Positions 58,824 through 64,000 of a DNA stretch of 64,000 bases are shown piece by piece. The notes under the pieces are model-generated. The model had not been told where the DNA came from and searched no databases. It worked only from the letters and a program-made list of their open reading frames with translations. Position 1 is the stretch's first letter; every line of letters starts with the position of its first letter. Where the stretch lies: positions 62,001 to 126,000 of the forward strand of contig NZ_JBBKTX010000016.1 of the NCBI RefSeq assembly GCF_044962685.1, in the 5' to 3' direction. The DNA comes from Oceanobacter antarcticus. Its GTDB lineage: Bacteria; Pseudomonadota; Gammaproteobacteria; Pseudomonadales; Oceanobacteraceae. The position numbers and the translations under genes are program-made.

Positions 58824-59933
58824 ATGCATTTTGAAAATCCGATCAAACGTCGCAAAAGCCGCAAGATCATGGTGGGCGACGTCGCTGTTGGCGGTGATGC
58901 ACCGATTTCGATTCAGACCATGACCAACACCGAAACTACCGATGTAGCCGCTACCGTCGCGCAAATTCAACGGGCTCAGGACGCCGGAGCCGATATCGTA
59001 CGAGTCTCGGTGCCGTCCATGGACGCCGCAGAAGCCTTTGGTCAGATTCGCAAGCAGGTCACTATTCCGCTGGTAGCCGATATTCATTTCGATTACCGCA
59101 TAGCCCTGCGGGTTGCCGAACTGGGTGTCGATTGCCTGCGTATCAATCCCGGTAATATTGGCCGTGAAGATCGGGTACGGGCAGTGGTGGATGCCGCACG
59201 TGACAACAATATCCCGATCCGCATTGGCGTTAATGCCGGTTCGCTGGAAAAAGACCTGCAAAAGAAATACGGTGAGCCAACCCCCGCAGCGCTGGTGGAA
59301 TCCGCCATGCGCCATATCGACATTCTCGATCGCCTCGACTTTCAGGAATACAAACTGAGCCTGAAAGCATCGGATATTTTTATGACGGTGGCCGCTTATC
59401 GTCAGATTGCCAGCCAGATCGAACAACCGTTACACCTGGGCATCACCGAAGCCGGTGGCTTGCGCGGTGGCACGGTAAAATCCTCTATTGGTCTTGGTCT
59501 GCTGTTATGGGATGGCATTGGCGACACCATTCGAGTGTCATTAGCGGCCGACCCGATTGAAGAGGTCAAGGTCGGCTGGGATATGCTGAAGTCGCTGAAA
59601 GTGCGCTCCCGTGGCATTAACTTTATTGCCTGCCCAAGCTGCTCACGGCAGAATTTTGACGTCATCAAAACCATGAACGACCTGGAAAGCCGGGTCGAAG
59701 ACATCCGTACCAATATGGACGTGGCGGTGATTGGCTGCGTGGTGAATGGGCCAGGAGAAGCCAAAGAAGTCGACCTGGGGCTGGCCGGTGGTCAGCCTAA
59801 CCTGGTGTACATCGACGGCAAACCGGCGGGCAAACTGAATAACGATACCCTGGTAGATGATCTCGAACGTCTGATTCGTGAACGTGCCGACCAGCTCGAC
59901 AAAGAACGTGAACATCTGATTGTCTCCAGCTGA
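58824..59933 (+). CDS. ispG: 4-hydroxy-3-methylbut-2-enyl-diphosphate synthase IspG
   Basis: A 369-residue [4Fe-4S] enzyme of the MEP isoprenoid pathway. N-P-I-K-R-R-K-S at the start, the TIM-barrel motifs and the cluster cysteines in A-C-P-S-C-S-R and I-G-C-V-V-N-G-P-G-E are present. The open frame runs 56 codons into pilF; alignment and position give this ATG. Another Fe-S protein that requires a scaffold not seen here. Confidence 0.96.
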   Translation: MHFENPIKRRKSRKIMVGDVAVGGDAPISIQTMTNTETTDVAATVAQIQRAQDAGADIVRVSVPSMDAAEAFGQIRKQVTIPLVADIHFDYRIALRVAELGVDCLRINPGNIGREDRVRAVVDAARDNNIPIRIGVNAGSLEKDLQKKYGEPTPAALVESAMRHIDILDRLDFQEYKLSLKASDIFMTVAAYRQIASQIEQPLHLGITEAGGLRGGTVKSSIGLGLLLWDGIGDTIRVSLAADPIEEVKVGWDMLKSLKVRSRGINFIACPSCSRQNFDVIKTMNDLESRVEDIRTNMDVAVIGCVVNGPGEAKEVDLGLAGGQPNLVYIDGKPAGKLNNDTLVDDLERLIRERADQLDKEREHLIVSS

Positions 59934-59990
59934 GACCGCAAAACAAAGCAGCACTTGAGACTGCAGAACTACAGGAATAACCCAGAGATT

Positions 59991-61271
59991 ATGGCCAAGA
60001 AAATACAAGCCATCCGCGGCATGAACGACATTCTACCTGCTCAAAGCCCGGTGTGGCAGTACCTGGAAGGTACGGTCAAGAATCTGCTGGCTGGACATGG
60101 CTATGACGAAATCCGTATGCCGATTGTCGAGCAGACCAATCTGTTCAAACGCTCCATTGGCGAAGTGACGGACATCGTCGAAAAAGAAATGTACACCTTT
60201 GAAGACCGCAACGGTGACAGCCTGACGCTGCGCCCGGAAGGCACCGCCAGCTGCGTCCGTGCGTGTGAAGAACACGGCTTGCTCTACAACCAGACCCAAC
60301 GGCTGTGGTACACCGGCCCGATGTTCCGCCACGAACGGCCACAAAAAGGCCGTTACCGCCAGTTCTACCAGGTGGGAGTGGAAACCTTTGGCATCAGCAC
60401 GCCCGATATCGACGCCGAACTGATTCTGATGACCGCCCGTTTGTGGCAGCAACTCGGCCTCACCGATGCGGTCACACTGCAACTGAACACCCTGGGCAGC
60501 AACGCCGCACGGGCTGAATACCGCGCCGCACTGGTGGAATACCTCAGTCAGTTCAAAGACCAGCTGGATGAAGACAGCCAGCGTCGTCTGGAAAGCAACC
60601 CGCTGCGGGTACTGGATTCGAAAGACCCTGACACCCAGGCGCTGCTGGCTGATGCGCCGCAGCTGCATGACCATCTGGATGACGACAGTCGGGAGCACTT
60701 TGCCAAACTGCGCGCTATTCTCGATGCTGCCGGTATTCGCTACGAAATCAACCAGCGTCTGGTGCGTGGACTCGATTACTACAACAAGACCGTGTTTGAA
60801 TGGGTCACCGAGCAGCTTGGCTCCCAGGGTACGGTCTGTGCCGGTGGTCGTTACGATGGTCTGGTGGAACAGCTGGGTGGCAAACCGACGCCAGCAGTGG
60901 GTTTTGCGATGGGGGTTGAACGCCTGATCCTGTTGCTGGAAACCCTGGACGTGATTCCACCTGCGGTTACCCAAACCGTTGATCTGTACCTGTGTGCCAT
61001 GGGTGAGGGTGCCGATCTGACGGCTTTGCTGTTGGCTGATAACCTGCGGGAAGAGCACAGCTGGCTGCGGATACAAACCCACTGCGGTGGTGGCAGCTTC
61101 AAGAGCCAGATGAAAAAAGCCGACAAGAGTGGCGCTCGCTTTGCCTTGTTACTCGGTGAAAGCGAACTGGCCGAGCAGCAGATCACTATCAAAGATTTGC
61201 GCAACGATGCCGAACAGCAAACCGTTGCGCAGGCCGGTTTGTCAGACTGGCTGGCTGAAGCAATGCTGTAA
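59991..61271 (+). CDS. hisS: Histidyl-tRNA synthetase
   Basis: A 426-residue class II synthetase: motif 2 region (F-R-H-E-R-P-Q-K-G-R-Y-R-Q-F), L-V-R-G-L-D-Y-Y-N-K-T-V-F-E and A-G-G-R-Y-D-G-L, then a C-terminal anticodon-binding domain. It charges tRNA-His. The order ispG-hisS-yfgM-bamB-der is the standard gammaproteobacterial block. Confidence 0.97.
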   Translation: MAKKIQAIRGMNDILPAQSPVWQYLEGTVKNLLAGHGYDEIRMPIVEQTNLFKRSIGEVTDIVEKEMYTFEDRNGDSLTLRPEGTASCVRACEEHGLLYNQTQRLWYTGPMFRHERPQKGRYRQFYQVGVETFGISTPDIDAELILMTARLWQQLGLTDAVTLQLNTLGSNAARAEYRAALVEYLSQFKDQLDEDSQRRLESNPLRVLDSKDPDTQALLADAPQLHDHLDDDSREHFAKLRAILDAAGIRYEINQRLVRGLDYYNKTVFEWVTEQLGSQGTVCAGGRYDGLVEQLGGKPTPAVGFAMGVERLILLLETLDVIPPAVTQTVDLYLCAMGEGADLTALLLADNLREEHSWLRIQTHCGGGSFKSQMKKADKSGARFALLLGESELAEQQITIKDLRNDAEQQTVAQAGLSDWLAEAML

Positions 61272-61363
61272 CCTCTCTAACACTCGCTCAGTCATACACA
61301 TATTGAATACATTTCGAATAAAAATCGAATGAACATAACGAATACGAATAAGGTAGCCAGGAC

Positions 61364-62023
61364 ATGACGGAACTGCGTACGGATGAAGAACAGGCAGAAA
61401 TGCTCAAGCGCTGGTGGAATGAGCACGGCAAAAGCACACTCGTTTCCATCATAGTGGTAGCCAGTGGCTGGATGGGCTGGAACTTCTACCAGGATCAGCA
61501 ACAGGCAACCGGTGAAACCGCGTCAGCACTGTATACAACCATGACAGAAAAAGCCGCCGCCGCGATAACCACCCATGATGAAGCCGCCCAGCAAGAAGCC
61601 GTGGTACTGGCCGAAAAACTGAAAAACGACTTCAGTGGCAGCAGTTACAGCCAGTTCGCCAGCCTGTTTCTGGCGCGTTTTGCTGCCGATAATGGTGATA
61701 TGAACAGTGCTGCAGACGAGCTGCGTGTCTTGGTCGACAGTGCAGAAGCACCGGTGAAATATCTGGCTACGGCCCGTCTGGCAGACGTACTGGTTGAACT
61801 GAATGACCCGGATGCCGCACTGGCGCTGGTGAGTGAGGTACCAGACCCGGCCTATGCGCCACAGTACCTCGAAGCCCGTGGGGATGCGCTGTTCCGTAAG
61901 GGCGACAAAGCCGCTGCCCGTACCGCTTATCTCGAAGCTCTGGACGCGGCCTCTGAACTGGGGGTCGATACCCAGTTGTTGCAGCGCAAAGCCGATTTTC
62001 TGATCGCGGCTGAGGACGCCTGA
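61364..62023 (+). CDS. yfgM: SecYEG-associated TPR protein YfgM
   Basis: A 219-residue inner-membrane protein with a cytoplasmic start (E-E-Q-A-E-M-L-K-R-W-W), one transmembrane helix (about 24-42) and a periplasmic TPR-like domain. E. coli YfgM binds the SecYEG translocon and PpiD. One-base overlap with bamB (TGATG). Confidence 0.92.
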   Translation: MTELRTDEEQAEMLKRWWNEHGKSTLVSIIVVASGWMGWNFYQDQQQATGETASALYTTMTEKAAAAITTHDEAAQQEAVVLAEKLKNDFSGSSYSQFASLFLARFAADNGDMNSAADELRVLVDSAEAPVKYLATARLADVLVELNDPDAALALVSEVPDPAYAPQYLEARGDALFRKGDKAAARTAYLEALDAASELGVDTQLLQRKADFLIAAEDA

Positions 62024-63234
62024 TGCCTGCACGCCTGATATTGGCACGTGTTAGTGCCTTGCTGGCTGCCTTGCTGATTGGCGCCTGTTCCTCCCAACCG
62101 CAACCGCCAGCCGAGAATATCTCCTCTCTGGGTCGTAGCGGTCTGGATATTGTCTGGCGCAACAGTATTGGTGACGGCCCTGGCAGCCAGTACAGCCGCT
62201 TGCAGCCTGTCGCCAATGGTAATGTACTCTACGTCGCGGATACCTCCGGGTCGGTATGGTCGCTGGATCTGGACAGCGGTCGCGAACGCTGGCATCAGAC
62301 ACTGGATATGCCAGTGTCAGCAGGCCTGACGTTGGCCGGAGACAATCTGTTGCTGGTGACCGATGACGGTGTATTACACAGCATTTCGGCACAGCAGGGA
62401 GAGCCAGTCTGGCAAGCCCAATTGTCCAGTGAGGCTGTTGCCGCCGCCGGGGTGGACGACAGCAACGTCTACGTTCACACCATTGACGGCCGGGTGTCTG
62501 CCTTTGACTTGCTCAGCGGTGAACAACGCTGGTCGTACGAAACCGCCATGCCGATTCTGTCGGTACGTGGTACTGCCGCGCCGGTTGTATCCGGTGAACT
62601 GGTGATACTGGGTCTGGCGAATGGCAAGGTGATTGCGCTCGACAAACGTTTGGGGATTCCGCGCTGGGATGTGCGTCTGGCCACACCCGAAGGCCGCTCC
62701 GAGCTGGAACGACTGGTGGATGCTGATGGCACCGTCGTGGTGGACAACAAGCTGATCTACGCCGCCAGCTATCATGGTAAAGTGGCCGCGATCACCATCA
62801 CCGGTGAAACCCGCTGGGAAGAAGACGGCTCCAGCTACACCAGCCCGGCGTTATCGCTGGGCAACGTATACCTGACCCTGGACGACAGCAGAATCCAGGC
62901 CTTTGATGTATATGGCGGTGATCCGGTCTGGACCCAGAGCGGTTTGCAGGGGCGTCAACTGGGGGCTGTTGAAGCCTACCGGAACAACCTGGTAGTGACC
63001 GACAGCGAAGGATTTCTTTATCTCCTGAGCCAAGTGGATGGCACCTTGCTGGCGCGTTTATCCCTCGTTCCCAATGCCTTGCACGTCAGCTATCCTAACC
63101 AGTCAGAAGCCACACGCTGGCGTCAGCTGCACGGTCGTGACTTTGGCGTTCGTAGTCCGGTATTGATCACTGAAAAGGGCATTGTGGTCTACACCAATGC
63201 CGGTGACGTGATGCTGGTGACGGTAGCAGAATAG
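62023..63234 (+). CDS. bamB: Outer-membrane assembly lipoprotein BamB
   Basis: A 403-residue lipoprotein with lipobox I-G-A-C (Cys22) and an eight-bladed beta-propeller of PQQ-like repeats (A-D-T-S-G-S-V-W-S-L-D, D-G-R-V-S-A-F-D, N-G-K-V-I-A-L-D). It is part of the Bam complex inserting outer-membrane proteins, which would include the TonB receptor in this window. A terminator follows. Confidence 0.95.
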   Translation: MPARLILARVSALLAALLIGACSSQPQPPAENISSLGRSGLDIVWRNSIGDGPGSQYSRLQPVANGNVLYVADTSGSVWSLDLDSGRERWHQTLDMPVSAGLTLAGDNLLLVTDDGVLHSISAQQGEPVWQAQLSSEAVAAAGVDDSNVYVHTIDGRVSAFDLLSGEQRWSYETAMPILSVRGTAAPVVSGELVILGLANGKVIALDKRLGIPRWDVRLATPEGRSELERLVDADGTVVVDNKLIYAASYHGKVAAITITGETRWEEDGSSYTSPALSLGNVYLTLDDSRIQAFDVYGGDPVWTQSGLQGRQLGAVEAYRNNLVVTDSEGFLYLLSQVDGTLLARLSLVPNALHVSYPNQSEATRWRQLHGRDFGVRSPVLITEKGIVVYTNAGDVMLVTVAE

Positions 63235-63271
63235 TCAGTCTGTCGTTACTGGCCATCACGGTCGTTTTTCC

Positions 63272-63296
63272 GGGGAGCTTATTGGCTCCCCTTTTT
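63272..63296 (+). terminator. Intrinsic terminator between bamB and der
   Basis: GGGGAGC and GCTCCCC pair around a six-base loop and are followed by five T, 38 bases after the bamB stop and just before der. Confidence 0.85.
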
Positions 63297-63310
63297 ATCT
63301 GAGGTATTTC

Positions 63311-64000
63311 ATGGTTCCAGTCATCGCTTTGGTGGGTCGTCCCAATGTTGGCAAGTCCACCCTGTTTAATCGTCTTACCAAGTCCCGCGATGCACTGGTA
63401 GCGGAAATTGCCGGGCTGACCCGCGATCGCAAATATGGTGAAGGCAAGGTCGGTGAGCGCCCGTTTATCGTGATTGATACCGGCGGTATCAGCGGCGAGG
63501 AAGTGGGTATCGACGAAGCCATGGCAGTTCAAAGCTTTCAGGCGATACAGGAAGCCGACATCGTCTTTTTTATGGTCGATGCCAGCGCCGGTATTCTCGA
63601 GGGCGATCGGATGATTGCCAATTACCTGCGTAAAAGCGGCAAGTCGGCGTATCTGGTGGCGAATAAAATCGACGGCAAAAACCCCGATGTGGTACTGATT
63701 GAAATGTACGAACTGGGAATGGGCGAACCTCTGGGGATCGCGGCGGCGCACAATCGCGGTGTCTCTACCCTGATTGATCACGTTATGGACGAGCTGCATG
63801 GCGTCAGCCACGATGAACCTGTCGCCCGATCCGAGGATGAGTGGAACTACGTCTGGGAGGAAGACGAAGAAGGACACGTCACCGAAGTCGTCCACGAAGA
63901 GCTCGATGTCAAAGGCATCAAAATAGCCATCGTCGGGCGTCCCAATGTCGGCAAGTCTACTCTGGTGAACCGCTTTCTGGGGGAAGACCGGGTCGTGGTG
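63311..64000 (+). CDS. der: Ribosome-assembly GTPase Der (cut by window edge)
   Basis: The first 230 residues of Der (EngA), a double GTPase for 50S assembly. G1 G-R-P-N-V-G-K-S at residues 8-15, D-T-G-G, N-K-I-D, then an acidic linker (about 176-197, rich in Glu and Asp) and the second G1 G-R-P-N-V-G-K-S near 205-212. The second G domain and the KH-like domain continue beyond the window. GAGG lies at good spacing before the ATG. Confidence 0.95.
   Translation, partial: MVPVIALVGRPNVGKSTLFNRLTKSRDALVAEIAGLTRDRKYGEGKVGERPFIVIDTGGISGEEVGIDEAMAVQSFQAIQEADIVFFMVDASAGILEGDRMIANYLRKSGKSAYLVANKIDGKNPDVVLIEMYELGMGEPLGIAAAHNRGVSTLIDHVMDELHGVSHDEPVARSEDEWNYVWEEDEEGHVTEVVHEELDVKGIKIAIVGRPNVGKSTLVNRFLGEDRVVV

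Noticed and set aside
60033..61082. Long open frame (349 codons) antisense to hisS
   Set aside because: hisS is unambiguous in the other strand; the antisense product is low-complexity, rich in Gln and His, and has no domain.

Overview
The window is an ordinary, densely packed chromosomal segment of a gammaproteobacterium. Gene order matches the Pseudomonas/Oceanospirillales lineage block by block: ygfZ-sdhE-nadB-rpoE(algU)-mucABCD-lepA-rnc-era-recO-pdxJ-acpS; gacS-cysM-rlmD-relA-mazG; ppc-adk-tsaB; suhB-trmJ-cysE-iscR-iscS-ndk-rlmN-pilF-ispG-hisS-yfgM-bamB-der. Polar energy-transduction genes, a large TonB-dependent receptor and c-di-GMP signalling suggest a free-living aquatic heterotroph; a marine Oceanospirillales-type host is an inference. 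I see no rRNA, tRNA, insertion sequence, prophage or CRISPR array.

Layout. 1-6.8 kb holds single genes: the start of an RsmB/NOP RNA methyltransferase (cut by the window edge), a PhnA-type zinc-ribbon protein, a GGDEF-EAL protein, a single-domain globin with a large dyad upstream, TrmO and a DUF2333 protein. 6.8-17 kb is the accessory highlight: a 994-residue TonB-dependent receptor, a cysteine-paired surface lipoprotein, then a six-gene operon (DUF3450 coiled-coil protein, TtpC-like ExbB, ExbB, ExbD, TonB, TPR protein). Both transcription units are preceded by direct repeats with the 11-base period of a PhoB box, so this may be a phosphate-starvation uptake system with its own energiser. 17-32.5 kb holds the envelope-stress sigma operon and the lepA-to-acpS block. 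32.5-41 kb holds the Gac sensor kinase, CysM, RlmD, RelA and MazG. 41-51.3 kb holds ppc, adk, tsaB, uppP, rsmJ, plsB, slyX and a membrane-anchored cold-shock-domain protein. 51.3-64 kb holds the suhB-to-der block.

Several conserved blocks are trimmed relative to the Pseudomonas arrangement. The Isc operon keeps only iscR and iscS; iscU, iscA, hscBA, fdx and iscX are absent between iscS and ndk, and IscS itself ends before the C-terminal tail known in E. coli to bind IscU. lepB is missing between lepA and rnc, and the rodZ-like gene is missing between pilF and ispG. The gene in the suhB position encodes an intact protein that has lost most of the inositol-monophosphatase metal and catalytic residues. 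These, with the candidate Pho-controlled TonB cluster, are the observations most worth checking.
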